Of a stretch of DNA of 64,000 nt, positions 19,220 to 29,258 are shown in pieces. The stretch is from positions 744,001 to 808,000 of the forward strand of contig NC_009497.1 of assembly GCF_000063605.1 (NCBI RefSeq). Direction: 5' to 3'. The notes below the pieces were generated by a model. The model saw only the letters and a list, made by a program, of their open reading frames with translations, was not told the DNA's origin and made no database searches. This stretch comes from Mycoplasmopsis agalactiae PG2. Its GTDB lineage: Bacteria > Bacillota_I > Bacilli_A > Mycoplasmatales > Metamycoplasmataceae. Within the stretch, counting starts at the first letter, position 1. Every line of letters starts with the position of its first letter. Both the position numbers and the translations under genes were made by a program.

Positions 19220-20419
19220 CTATTTTAGTTTTGAAACTTCAACGTTTCATGTCTTAGCTATTTTGTCTAAATGCTCATTCATTTTATTTGCTTTTTCAAA
19301 TATTTTTTGAGTATTGGCGCCGCTCTTTAGTTTCCACTGACTTAGATCCTGACTAAAATGTTTCGCATTTAAAAATGCTTGTCCGGCATTTTGAACATTT
19401 GATAAATCTCATTCATTGATATTATCAATTTTTAAAGATTCAAGATTATAGAATGATAAATTAATAGAACTAATCTTTAGCGGCAAATGCTTTGGAACTT
19501 TTGAAGTGTAATGAGGTACAACAGTAAGTTTAATTCCAGTATGATCTCTATGATATCCTAATTGCTTAATTACAATGTTTTTACCATTTTTATAATTAGT
19601 TCATGTTTTATTTATTATTGAATCACCATTAGCTTTCAAGAGATTATTCATAACTTGGCCTTGCTGATGATTGTCTTCATAATAAAACTTTGTTATTACA
19701 GCATCTTTTAACACAATGCCTAAATTTACTTCAAATTTTTGAGATCCTAACTGTAATTTGATTTTATTTTTCTTACCACCATCTGTATCAACAGCTAAAC
19801 TCTTGTTACCATCTTCCTCATTTTGTAAAGTTAGTCCACTAATTTTTTTATCCTTTGCATAAACGTTTATTTGATCTACAAAATCTTTTTGTGAATGAAA
19901 TGATCCAAAAGCGTCTTTTTGCTCTTCGACTATCTTTTGAATTTCAACAACATTCTTTTTATCTTCTGCTTCTTTTAACTTTCTCTCTTCTTCTTGTTGT
20001 TTTTTCTTTGCCTCTTCTAATTTTCTTGCTTCTGCTTCAGCATTTCGTCTAACTTCATCATCAGAATAAGTTGCTCTTGAATTATTGCTTTCTATAGGTT
20101 GATCGCTAGGTATTTCTGAATTATTAAGTTCATTATTAATATCTTTTTCTTCAAGTTTGAATTCTTTATTCATTGTATCTGATTTTTCAGATAAATCAGT
20201 GTTAGGCAAATTTCCCTCTACATTACTTGATTCGCCGCCATTTTTATTTTCATCATTAGATAAATTGGGGGGGGTCATGCGTTTAGAATTGCTTCCTTCA
20301 CTTATTACTTTATTGTTATTGCCATTATCATTTTTCTTGCAAGATGCAGCAACTAGCGGCATAAGCAATAATGACGATAATGAACTAATAGATATGAAAT
20401 TTCTAAGCTTTACCTTCAT
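19220..20419 (-). CDS. DUF285-type lipoprotein with an in-frame poly-C tract
   Basis: 399-residue lipoprotein: signal peptide with lipobox VAASC (Cys27), a charged low-complexity segment, then a coiled-coil-like stretch (NAEAEARKLEEAKKKQQEEERK). The C terminus (about 270-399) is a DUF285/BspA-like repeat unit: WDLSNVQNAGQAFLNAKHF, then LSQWKL...TQKIFEKANKMNEHL. A run of eight C at 20267-20274 encodes Thr-Pro-Pro about 25 residues after the lipobox; its current length keeps the gene in frame, and gain or loss of one base would truncate it. This suggests slipped-strand on/off switching. Such repeats are linked to horizontally mobile surface modules in mycoplasmas. Confidence 0.82.
20267..20274. 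repeat. homopolymer G8/C8 inside lipoprotein gene
   Basis: Eight-base G run on the plus strand in a genome where G/C runs of this length are rare; located in the coding region just after the lipoprotein signal peptide. Confidence 0.8.
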
Positions 20420-20837
20420 TATTAAATTAATTCCTTCATTTTTTATTTTTTTTATGGCAATTTTGTTAGCTTTTAATTAGCTAGCTAAAAAATATTCAAA
20501 TTTGTACCATAAAACAAAAAATGCAATATTTAGTTTGTATGAATTTTTTAAATAATTTTCCTGTTTCATACCACATAATATTATGTAATTTAACTGATAC
20601 AATTATTTTATAGACATCTAACTATGATTTTGCAAGAGTTTAGCACACTATTAAGCCATTAACAAAAATACCTAGAATCAGTAATCTATTTTATCCCCAA
20701 AATACTTGTTTTAAGCTAAAAAATATGCTAAAACAAGATAATTATGAGCGGTGATTAAACTACTTATAAAGGTGTTTTACAGCATTATTTGTCAATTAAA
20801 CAAACTAATTTTAGCTAAAAAAAGAATAAGGGGCTTT
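20420..20837. other. divergent gene-free region between DUF285 lipoprotein and Fic remnant
   Basis: 418 AT-rich bases. Visible: an imperfect hairpin CTTGTTTTAAGC...GCTAAAACAAG (about 20708-20740), a palindromic CATAATATTATG near 20576, and an AAGGGG ribosome site before the ATG at 20838. No convincing ORF. Confidence 0.5.
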
Positions 20838-21762
20838 ATGTATATTTCAATAGATGAAGCTAGTAAAAAGTGAAATATTGCAAAAGATGCATTGCTCAAA
20901 CTTTTAAGCGAAAATAAAGTATTTGGAGCAACACTAAACAAAAATAATGAGTATGAAATTCCAATGTATAATTAAAGCCCTTATGAACTATCTAACAAAA
21001 ACTTGCCGGGTGTTGTTGGTCAAAAATTAAAGAAGTTAAACTCACTTCGTGCACTTAGTCCTCTGAAAAGAATAGATTCTTAAATAATTTTTCAATAGAA
21101 AACACATTTAATTCTAATGCTATTGAGGGTAGCACACTAATACTAAGAGAAACTTCTCTAGTTCTTCAAGGAATAACAATTGACACTAAGCCATTAAAAT
21201 ACCATTTGGATGCTATAGGTCATAAACAAGCCCTTGATTATATTTTTGAGCTAGTTTATAGCAGTGAAGCAACAACTGAAAAAAGAATAAAAGATATTCA
21301 TTTTTAGTTCTTGCAAATAAGAGAGTTGGTGCTGGTAGATATAGAAATATGCAAGTTTCAATTTTAGGAGCGAAACACAAACCAGTATCGCCCTTCTTAA
21401 TTGAATCGAAAATTAAACAGCTTCTGGATGAGTATAATAATTCGAATGAAAATGTAATTGTGAAAATAGCTAAATTCCATTTGGACTTTGAATCTATTCA
21501 TCCTTTTATTGATGGTAATGGTAGAACAGGTAGACTGTTACTTAACCATCAATTAATGCAAAATAACCTTCAACCTACTGATATTCATTATACAAATAGA
21601 GCAAAATACTATCAGTGCTTTGATGAGTTTCATTTGGATAATGATATATCAAGTATGGTTGACTTGATAGTTAATTATTTGATAATCCAATTAAACTATC
21701 AAATAGACATAAAGAGTCAAAAGGCTTATGATGAAAAATATAATATAATTTCATTTAGGTAG
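20838..21762 (+). pseudogene. decayed Fic-domain protein with N-terminal HTH
   Basis: The first 45 codons give a small HTH/excisionase-like segment (YISIDEASKKWNIAKDALL) ending in TAA at 20973. The same frame continues past it (YELSNKNLPGVVGQKLKK) to a TAA at 21081. A frameshift leads to FSIENTFNSNAIEGSTLIL, ending at a TAG at 21305. A second shift, in a T5 run at 21301-21305, leads to the Fic core with the intact catalytic motif HPFIDGNGRTGR and a C-terminal helix. Fic enzymes AMPylate or otherwise modify proteins; the inhibitory-helix-like SNAIEG region is preserved. The piece from 21349 could only be made from an internal start, so the gene is probably dead. Confidence 0.8.
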
Positions 21763-21773
21763 GTGTGCTATTT

Positions 21774-23091
21774 ATGAATAAATTAAAAAAATCTTTTGTG
21801 GGTTTAGGCTTGTTATTAACTTCTAGCGTATCTCTTAGTGCGGTATCTTGTTTCAATAATTTTGATTTTTTTAGCAGATGAACAGGTAGAAGCAATAGTA
21901 ATTCTGCTAATGTTGACAAATCAATACAAAAAGCAATTTATGATGGCAACGAGTGTATACAAATTGGATATTTTAAAAACCAAAATGGAGAAATTCAAAT
22001 ATCACAATTTAAAGAAGATGTAAGTAGAGTGCCAAAAGAATTGCCAAAGGAAATAACTAGCTTAGAAAATGCTTTTGTTGGTGCAACTAGGATTCAAATT
22101 CCTGGCATTGAGTCATGAGGTACATCAAATATCAAAAATATGAAACATGTTTTTCTTAATGCAAAGGGATTTAACTACGATATTAGTGACTGAGATACAT
22201 CAAATGTAACAACTATGCATGGTATGTTTAAAGGTGCTTCAAATTTTAACAAACCACTTATAACAAAATTAACTAATCGAAACAATAAATCATATAGGGC
22301 TTGAAATGTAGCTAATGTTACTGATATGAGCCACATGTTTCATGGTGCAACTAATTTTAATAGTTCATTATTTGATGATACAAAAAAATGTAACAAATAT
22401 GACTGCTATGTTTAAAGGAGCTAGATTCTTTAATGCAGATTTAAGTCGTTTAAACACTACTAATGTTAAAACTATGGAAAGTATGTTTGAGGATGCTGAA
22501 AGATTTAATAATTTAATTTTTAATGACGTATCAAAAGTTAAAAGTATGAGGAAAATGTTTAAAAACGCCTCTGCATTTAATCAACCATTATTAAAATGAG
22601 AGACTTCTGATGTAACTAATATGAGTTTTATGTTTAATGGCGCAAAATCATTCAACAGTGAGATATTTCGGGATGTTAGATATGTAACTGATATGAGTTT
22701 TATGTTTGCAAAAGCTGTTACATTTGACCAAGATATTTCTTTTTGGGATACTCAATTTGTGACTAATATGGAATCAATGTTCAACAACAGCACGTCATTT
22801 AATGGCGATATTTCAAAATGAAATGTTTCTAGCGTTGTAGATATGAATAGTATGTTTCTCAGTGCTATAAATTTTAATAGTAACATAAGTGGTTGAAACA
22901 CAACTAGAGTTGAGAATATTTCATATATATTCTATGATGCTAGAAGCTTTAACAAAAATTTAAGTAATTGAGATATAAGCAGAGTTACTGCATATAATGA
23001 CTGATGCAATGGATCACCACTTTATAACAATAAACATTATCACCCTAATCTTCCAGTTATTGAAAAACCAACAAGAGGTTTATTCTGATAG
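21774..23091 (+). pseudogene. DUF285 repeat lipoprotein, frameshifted at an A7 tract
   Basis: Lipoprotein signal peptide with lipobox LSAVSC (Cys26), then many copies of the DUF285/PARCEL-type amphipathic unit (pattern W.TSNVTNM..MF..A..FN). The first frame stops at 22413-22415. Removing one A from the A7 run at 22382-22388 joins it seamlessly to the frame that carries VTNMTAMFKGARFF and continues to the TAG at 23089-23091, giving about 438 residues and some nine repeat units. It ends in a Trp codon (TGA) and TAG. Surface-exposed, probably variable; the slip may be phase variation, decay or an error. Confidence 0.75.
22382..22388 (+). repeat. A7 tract at the frameshift of the DUF285 gene
   Basis: A6 here would restore one uninterrupted frame; A7 causes a stop nine codons later. 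Confidence 0.7.
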
Positions 23092-23115
23092 TTTTACACA
23101 AATATTGTTATGACT

Positions 23116-23140
23116 AGGCATTTATACAATGCCTGTTTTT
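23116..23140 (+). terminator. intrinsic terminator of the DUF285 gene
   Basis: AGGCATT / AATGCCT stem, 5-base loop, then GTTTTTT; the 3' arm and T tract resemble the 11-bp word (GCCTGTTTT). Confidence 0.7.
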
Positions 23141-23282
23141 TGTAAGTCTTATGCGCAGATTAATAATCATTTATCAAAAAGTGTTTTTCTTTTATAAAAA
23201 AATACTTGACAAAAAGCAGAAATTGAATTGCTAAAACATTTGCACCATATCAAAACCAATAATACTTTAGGACAAAAGCAGA

Positions 23283-23302
23283 CATCAGCAAATTTGCTGA
23301 TG
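23283..23302. repeat. 20-bp perfect palindrome
   Basis: CATCAGCAAATTTGCTGATG. The arm CAGCAAA resembles that of the 19149 terminator. It may be a terminator (a pyrimidine-rich tail follows) or a dyad binding site. Confidence 0.55.
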
Positions 23303-23578
23303 CTTCTTTCTTAAAGATAAAATGACTAAACAACTTAGCATTAATAATGAATTTATAAACTGCAAATGATTAAAGCAACACATAAAAGTGTAGCATAATG
23401 ATTTTTGCACAAAATGAATTAATAATGATTAAAAACTAAATTAGTGTAACTATTTTTAGCATATATACATTTACTGCAAGGCAAAGTAATTTAATTATGA
23501 TTTATGTAATGTGAAATAATTTGCATTTATTTCCAGATATTATGACTATATCAGCCCATTTTATACTTTATACTTTGA

Positions 23579-23595
23579 TTATATATATATATATG
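23579..23595. repeat. TA dinucleotide tract before a start codon
   Basis: Uninterrupted run of about eight TA units ending roughly ten bases before the ATG at 23604, in the position of a -10/leader; its length could change promoter or translation strength. Confidence 0.55.
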
Positions 23596-23603
23596 ATTTG
23601 GCT

Positions 23604-24101
23604 ATGGAAACAGAACAAATTAACAATAATCAAAGCAACATTCAACAACCTGTTGCACAAACTAATCCAAACAATAACAACGTCACTGTTATTAGACATG
23701 AACATGCTTTTGTGGACAATAGCTAGAAAAAATTTATACTAATACTTAGATACACTCTGATTATTGGCGCCGTCTTTGCCTGCTTTATGGGTCCTTATTC
23801 AATATACACGGCAATTAAATATTTTAATAATGGAAATTCACAATTTAGTACTGGACAAAAAGCAGGGTTAGTAATTGGTTGCATTGCTATTATGGCTCTT
23901 GCTGTTGCAACAGTAGTATTAATGGCACTCACTTTAACAGCAAAGTATATGCATAATATAAAAATTAACGTTGCTGCTTGATGCGTTGCTATACCTTTTT
24001 ACATATTTGTTTTTATGGCATTTCTAGCATGAATTGGGTGAAAAATATTTGTAATTAAAATGGGTACAAAACGCGAAATCACAATTAAAGGTGACTACTA
24101 G
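23604..24101 (+). pseudogene. small two-to-three-helix membrane protein interrupted by an in-frame TAG
   Basis: The frame starts with a 40-residue Asn/Gln-rich cytosolic stretch (EQINNNQSNIQQPVAQTN...EHAFVDNS) and meets TAG at 23724-23726. The same frame then continues without shift for 124 codons with strongly hydrophobic helices (LILRYTLIIGAVFACF, LVIGCIAIMALAVATVVLM, CVAIPFYIFVFMAFLAW) to TAG at 24099-24101. Both halves fit one 165-residue protein, so one base change has inserted a stop, or the amber codon is read through. Family not recognised. Confidence 0.6.
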
Positions 24102-24107
24102 ATTAAA

Positions 24108-24137
24108 AAACAGACTTGTCGAATAAGTCTGTTTTAT
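24108..24137. terminator. bidirectional intrinsic terminator
   Basis: Ten-base stem AAACAGACTT / AAGTCTGTTT with a 7-base loop between two convergent genes. Confidence 0.8.
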
Positions 24138-24156
24138 TATTGTTTTAGTAAACTAA

Positions 24157-26022
24157 TTATTGTTTTTTAGTTTGTTCAAATGCTGTTATTAGTTCATCAG
24201 CAGTTTTTGCTTTGAATCCTTGAATTCTATCTAATTCTGTTTGTTCAATCATTGCTTTCATTACAGTATCTGACATTTGAGATGATTTATCATCAGTAAC
24301 TGCAGGTTTAGCAACAACTTTGCCGCTTTCAACATTTAGTAATGATTCTAGTGAAAGCTGAGCTGATCTTAGCATATTTAATTTGAAGTAGTCAGGCTCA
24401 AATGTAGTCATTAATTCTTCAGATTTTTTGTCCTTCAATTTTCCTTCTAATTCTTTAATTATGCCCTTAATTTTATCATTTGTTGCACTTGTAACAACTG
24501 ATGCCAATGGCATTATATAACCAGAAGTTCTTGCAATTGTGTATCAGTTGTCTTCTTCTTCACCAGAAACCTTGTTCTTGCCTGTGTATATTCATTTAAG
24601 GAACTTCTTAATTGCCTTATTTACTTTTTCATTCTTTGAATCAATAGCAATTATACTTGAGCCACCTTCATGGAAAATTGAATGTTTTCCGTCTTTAGTT
24701 CCTGTAACTTGAGGAAGCATTAATACATCATGTTCGCTTGCATTATTTGTTAAGAATTTAGGGTCATCTTTAATGCTTTGTTCAAAGTATGGGTGAGTTT
24801 TGGTAAATTGAGTAATCTTGTTTTGGTATGCACCAACAGAAGCTGCGAAACTTATAGCACTTTGGAATCTAAATATTTGTCATGAACCCCATTCTTTTGT
24901 TTGAGTGAACATATATTTCATTGATTGAAATACTTTTTTATCTTTCTCTGCCTTACCAGATGGTGTTTGTTCAACTCTTTTAATTGAATCGTTGTAGTCT
25001 TTTCATAATTCTTGGAATTTTTTCTTAACATCAGCATCATCAATTAAGTTATATTTAACATTCTTATCTTTATCAAGTTCAAAGATTGCTTTGTTTTTGT
25101 CTTCAATTTTTGCATGCAATTCTTTAAAGAATGTACTTTGTTGGTAGTCAATTGAAAGAACTTCACCTGAAATTGTGTTGTCATTAATTTTATCTTTTTC
25201 AATTTCAACACCTTCAGTAAATTTAGCAGCTAAGTCTCTAATGTCTTTGATAGATTCGAATGTTTTATTGCTTACAGTTAAGCCTTCAAACACTTTTTTA
25301 CTGTTTTCACCATTCTTAGCTTTTAAAGCATGTCAAATTGATTGTTCAGGTAATTGATTTCCTTTATTTTTTGAATCATAAACTTTCTTGATTATACCGT
25401 CCTTATCTTTATCTTCAATCTTACCACCACCAGATTCAATTATTTCAAACATCTTGTGTAGAACTTTAAGGTTTAATTGAAGTGAGTCAGTATCAGCATT
25501 ATCAAAAGGAATATTGTAAATTGTTTCTGTTTGGCCTTGGCCTGCTAAAATTGAGTGTAAATTTGCTATATTCTTACTAAATGATTTTTTAGTAATACCA
25601 GTGTCAGATATATCTAATAATTGCTTATTTTGGTTAAGAATATATGCACCAGATTGGTCACCCAAAACAATATTTGGCACCTTTTTATTATCTTTAGATT
25701 CAATAGCATGAGCAACATTTTTAATTAGTTGGTATTCACTATATGTGTTGTGGCCTGGAACTTTAACTTCCTTACCTTTGCTGTCCTTGTATTTAAAGTC
25801 ATCAGCAAATTCAAATCTAATAGTTAAAAAGTCTGGGTCATTTTTAAATGTTTCATTATAGTAACCAATAACTTTTTGCAATGATAGTGATAAAGGTCAT
25901 CCTTTACCTTGGCCTAATCTAAAAACAACTTTTTCTTCTTCTGTGTTTCCGCAAGCAACTACTGAAAGTCCAGCTGCTGCTGGTAATAAAATTGCACCAG
26001 CTTTAATCAAAATTTTTTTCAA
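24157..26022 (-). CDS. ABC importer substrate-binding lipoprotein (mycoplasma P68/P80-like)
   Basis: 621-residue lipoprotein with lipobox LSVVAC (Cys24). The only start giving the full signal peptide is TTG at 26022, supported by AGGGAG six bases upstream. The body has the layout of large mycoplasma solute-binding lipoproteins: an early TIRFEF strand, NIVLGDQSGAYILNQ, a long charged insert, WGSWQIFRFQSAISFAASVGAY and a C-terminal helical part. It is the last gene of an operon with two MalF/MalG-type permeases and an ATPase, so it should capture the substrate. Probably a sugar, polyol phosphate or glycan, but the substrate cannot be read from the sequence. I recall NCBI families named P68/P80 lipoproteins; assignment to either is tentative. 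Confidence 0.82.
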
Positions 26023-26082
26023 AATAATCTCCCTTTTCGCCTATTTTATGGTATTCTAAATAAATTGAAAAAATATTTAAAA

Positions 26083-26895
26083 TTAGTTGAAACGACTAAT
26101 TTTTTTAGAAAAAATAAAGTAAATTATCAATGGAATAACAATTGAAATAAATGCACCTGCTGCTTGTACATTAAGCAAAGCGGCTTGTCTATCTTGACCT
26201 AATGTTAGGTACCAAATAGATATATTAGTATAGTTTGTTGAGAATAAAAACTGTGGTCATAAGTAATCATTTCACACCGAAATAAATGAAAAAACAATTA
26301 AAAGCATATAACCCAGTTTCATCTTTGGCAAATATACATAAATTAATTTATCCATTGGTTTTAAATTGTCATTCAACATTGTCTTATTTTTTTTATCACT
26401 AATAGATTTAGCTAAGTTAAAAATGTATGTAAAGTTAAAAAATGAAAATATTGCATTAGTCACAAAAGCAATAGGAGTTTCGTCTAAATTGAAAGTTAGC
26501 AAAACTGTTTTTAAGCTTAAAAATATTGAAAACTCAGGTATCAAACTAATAACTAGGAAAAAGTACAAAAATACTTTTTGATACTTTGCACTCATTCTAA
26601 ATAGTCCAGCTATCGCTAGTGAGTAAATTATTAGTCTAATTAATATCAAGATCGTTGCAAATAATAGTGTCCAGCCAAAAGCTCTTAGAAAATTACTCTT
26701 AAAAGCAGTTGCAAAATTAACTCAGTTTCACTCTTCAATCACAATAAATGTTCTGTTATTTATTAACGAATTTGTTGACATAAGTGATTGAAGCAATAAA
26801 TAGTACAAAGGAAAAAGCATAAGCAAGCATAAAAAGCCAATTAAGAAATATTTAATAATTTCTTTAAATATTACTAATAGCATTCTACCTGGCAT
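26083..26895 (-). CDS. ABC transporter permease, MalG/UgpE type
   Basis: 270 residues with six predicted membrane helices. The cytoplasmic EAA-like loop is recognisable but degenerate (MLNDNLKPMDKLIYVYLPKMK). The C-terminal stretch FSFISVWNDYLWPQFLF is typical of MalG-type sugar permeases (WNxYLWP). I chose the ATG at 26895 because AAGGAGC lies nine bases before it; the gene overlaps the preceding permease by 11 bases. It should form the channel heterodimer with that permease. Confidence 0.88.
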
Positions 26896-27859
26896 ATTTC
26901 TTGCTCCTTGTCTTTGCAATTAATTTACTTATTTTCCTATAAATAGCCTTAATTGTGCTAATGCGCAACAGTTGCAAGATGCACAATAATAAGACTAAAT
27001 ATGAGAAGCTAAAGAAAGCTGAAGCGTATCCTTTTTCATATCTTAATGATGGGTTGTTTGTACCAAATCCAAGGAATTTAATTGTGTAACTAGTTAATGT
27101 GTGCGCATAATTAATATCTATATCAAAAGTTGGTTCTAACAATGCTTGAGGTAAAAGAAGTGTTGAGAAAATAAAGTTGGTAAATAAAATTGAAAACAAC
27201 ACTTTTGAAATTTCTGGCATATATACATATCTAAATTTTTGTAAAATAGTCAATTTATCATTTAACATTAACTTTTTATACTTTAAATCAGCTCTGCTAA
27301 TAGCTGAAGCAAACAAAATTAAGTTAAATGGTAGTGACCTTCATATCTGAAATATAGAGTAATACATCCAAATTGGCAACTTTTTATTTGACGAAGCAAT
27401 AAAGGTATACTCGCTTTTTCCTAAAATGTAGAAAAACAAATTTTTATTGCCAAAAAACATTGTAAAAGCAATTCCTATTGCAAAGCCTGAAATAAAGAAC
27501 TGCGAGAACAAAATTGTCAAAAATGCTCTCTGTGTGAATTTAGATATTAAGGAATTCACAACTAGCGCAAAAATTAATGAAAGCACTAATGAGATTCCTG
27601 ATCCAAAAAACAAGACTAATGTTGAATTTAAAACAGCATTTTTAAAATTTGGATCAGATAAAATGTTGTTATAGTTGTTGAAATTATAGTTATATCTAGT
27701 CCTATCATGTATACTAATAGGCGCCTTTAGTGATTTTACAAAGGTGTGTAAAATAGGCACCAAGGTAAAAACTAGTATAAATATTAACAAAGGCAAAAGC
27801 ATTAATGTTATTTTAGAAACAGTTCATACTTTTTGCTTTTTTGATTCAGAATTATGCAT
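26885..27859 (-). CDS. ABC transporter permease, MalF/UgpA type
   Basis: 324 residues, first helix LMLLPLLIFILVFTLVPILHTFVKS preceded by a basic N terminus, six helices in all. The EAA-like loop is ADLKYKKLMLNDKLTILQKFRYVYMPEI, conserving the xLPxI-type ending as YMPEI. Start codon lies inside the ATPase 3' end (8-base overlap) with AAGGAAAT upstream, so translation is coupled. Confidence 0.88.
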
Positions 27860-29075
27860 AAACTCTATTTCCTTCATCATCAAAGACTAGTACATCAGTA
27901 TCACTAAACGTGATATCAACTTTGTCATCAACTTCAATGGTGCTATCTTTTAAAACAATTGTTCAAATATTGTTGTCACTATATTCAATTTGATAATAAG
28001 TCTTGTCACCAAAGTTTTTCTTACTTTGAATTGAATATGCACCATCTTTATTTAAGTCAACTTTTAACTTGTTTTGTCTAATATAGTAGCTTTTGCTATC
28101 TTTTGTATTAACAAAATTAATTTCTGGAGCCCCAATAAACTTAGCAACAAATAAATTATTTGGGCTGTCATACATTTTGTCACCGCTACTATATTGCTGA
28201 ACCTTGCCATCTTTTAATAAAATGATTTTATCGCTTAATTTAAGCACATCTTGCTGATCATGTGTAACAACAATAATACTTAAATTAAATTCCTTTTTGA
28301 TCTTGATTAATCACTCAATTGTTGATTCCTTGATTTTGGCATCAAGGGCTGAAAAAGGTTCATCCATTAGTACCAAATTAGTCTTTTTTATAATGCCTTT
28401 GGCAAAAGCTACTCTTTGCTTTTGACCGCCAGATAACTTATCAACTCTTTGGTTTAATAAATGATCTATTTCTAATTTCTTTGCAACATCAGTAATCTCA
28501 TTTTTAAATAAGTTTCTTAAGTGTAGCTAATTTAGAATTTTGAACTTATTTTTAATATTTTTGTTGCCTAAGCAACTAAATACTAAAGCTAAGTAAGCAA
28601 TCTTCTTCTTTCAAATTGACTGCTTTTTGCTTGTTAGAATCTGCTTGTAGTCTTCAAATTTTGAAAACATTTTTTTATTGCTTTCAGCACTAGCATCAAG
28701 CTTGCTTAAAAGGTTTTCAAAATATTTTAATCTTGCTGAATCTACTCACTTACTATAGTTTTTTGCGTTTAAGTACACATTGTTAAAAACAGTTGTGTCT
28801 TCATAAGTTGAGTTTTCTTGCATTATGTAAGCTATTTCGTAAATTACGGGTTTATGCTTAATTTCAATAGATCCTTCATTTGGTTCTAAATATCCTAAAA
28901 TCAAATTTAATAATGTAGTCTTTCCACTTCCTGAAGGGCCTAGTAAAGAAACAATCTCATTTTCCTGAATTACCAGCTTATCAATATCGACGTTGTACTC
29001 CTTCTGTTTTTTATGATATTTAAATTTCAAATCATTGATTTTTATTAATGTATCTTTATTATTTAATGTTTCCAT
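27852..29075 (-). pseudogene. sugar-type ABC transporter ATPase interrupted by an in-frame TAG
   Basis: The frame 29075 to 27852 encodes a MalK/UgpC/PotA-like ATPase of 407 codons. Walker A GPSGSGKTTLL and the Q-loop YIMQEN lie before, and LSGGQKQRVAFAKGI, Walker B LVLMDEPFSALDAK, the H-loop VVTHDQ and a regulatory C-terminal domain lie after, a TAG at 28527-28529. The stop falls in the helical domain in the same frame, with no frameshift. About 180 residues would be made from the first part; no good start or ribosome site follows the stop. Either the importer is inactive in this strain, the TAG is suppressed, or it is an error. A longer than usual helical insert (about 110-185) precedes the stop. 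Confidence 0.8.
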
Positions 29076-29258
29076 ACAAGAATAATTTTACTATCATAAT
29101 TGACAAAAGTATGTATAAATTAGCGTTATCAGTCACTTTTGAATACTTTTTGTATTTTTTCACTTTTTTAACAGTAAAATGAATTTTAAAAAAAGATTAA
29201 GATAAATCCTAACCCTTTATTTTTTTAAAGTTTGCTTGCTAAATAACCAAAATATTGA

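Larger units (their letters stand above)
23092..23603. other. gene-free region between DUF285 gene and small membrane protein
   Basis: 512 AT-rich bases with a terminator at 23116-23140, a 20-bp perfect palindrome at 23283-23302 and a TA dinucleotide run just before the next start codon. One plus-strand frame (23521-23742) is open by chance and runs through the TA tract; I do not accept it as a gene. Confidence 0.55.

Noticed and set aside
23521-23742. 73-codon plus-strand frame
   Set aside because: Runs through a TA dinucleotide tract and overlaps the real membrane gene in another frame; low-complexity product, no ribosome site.
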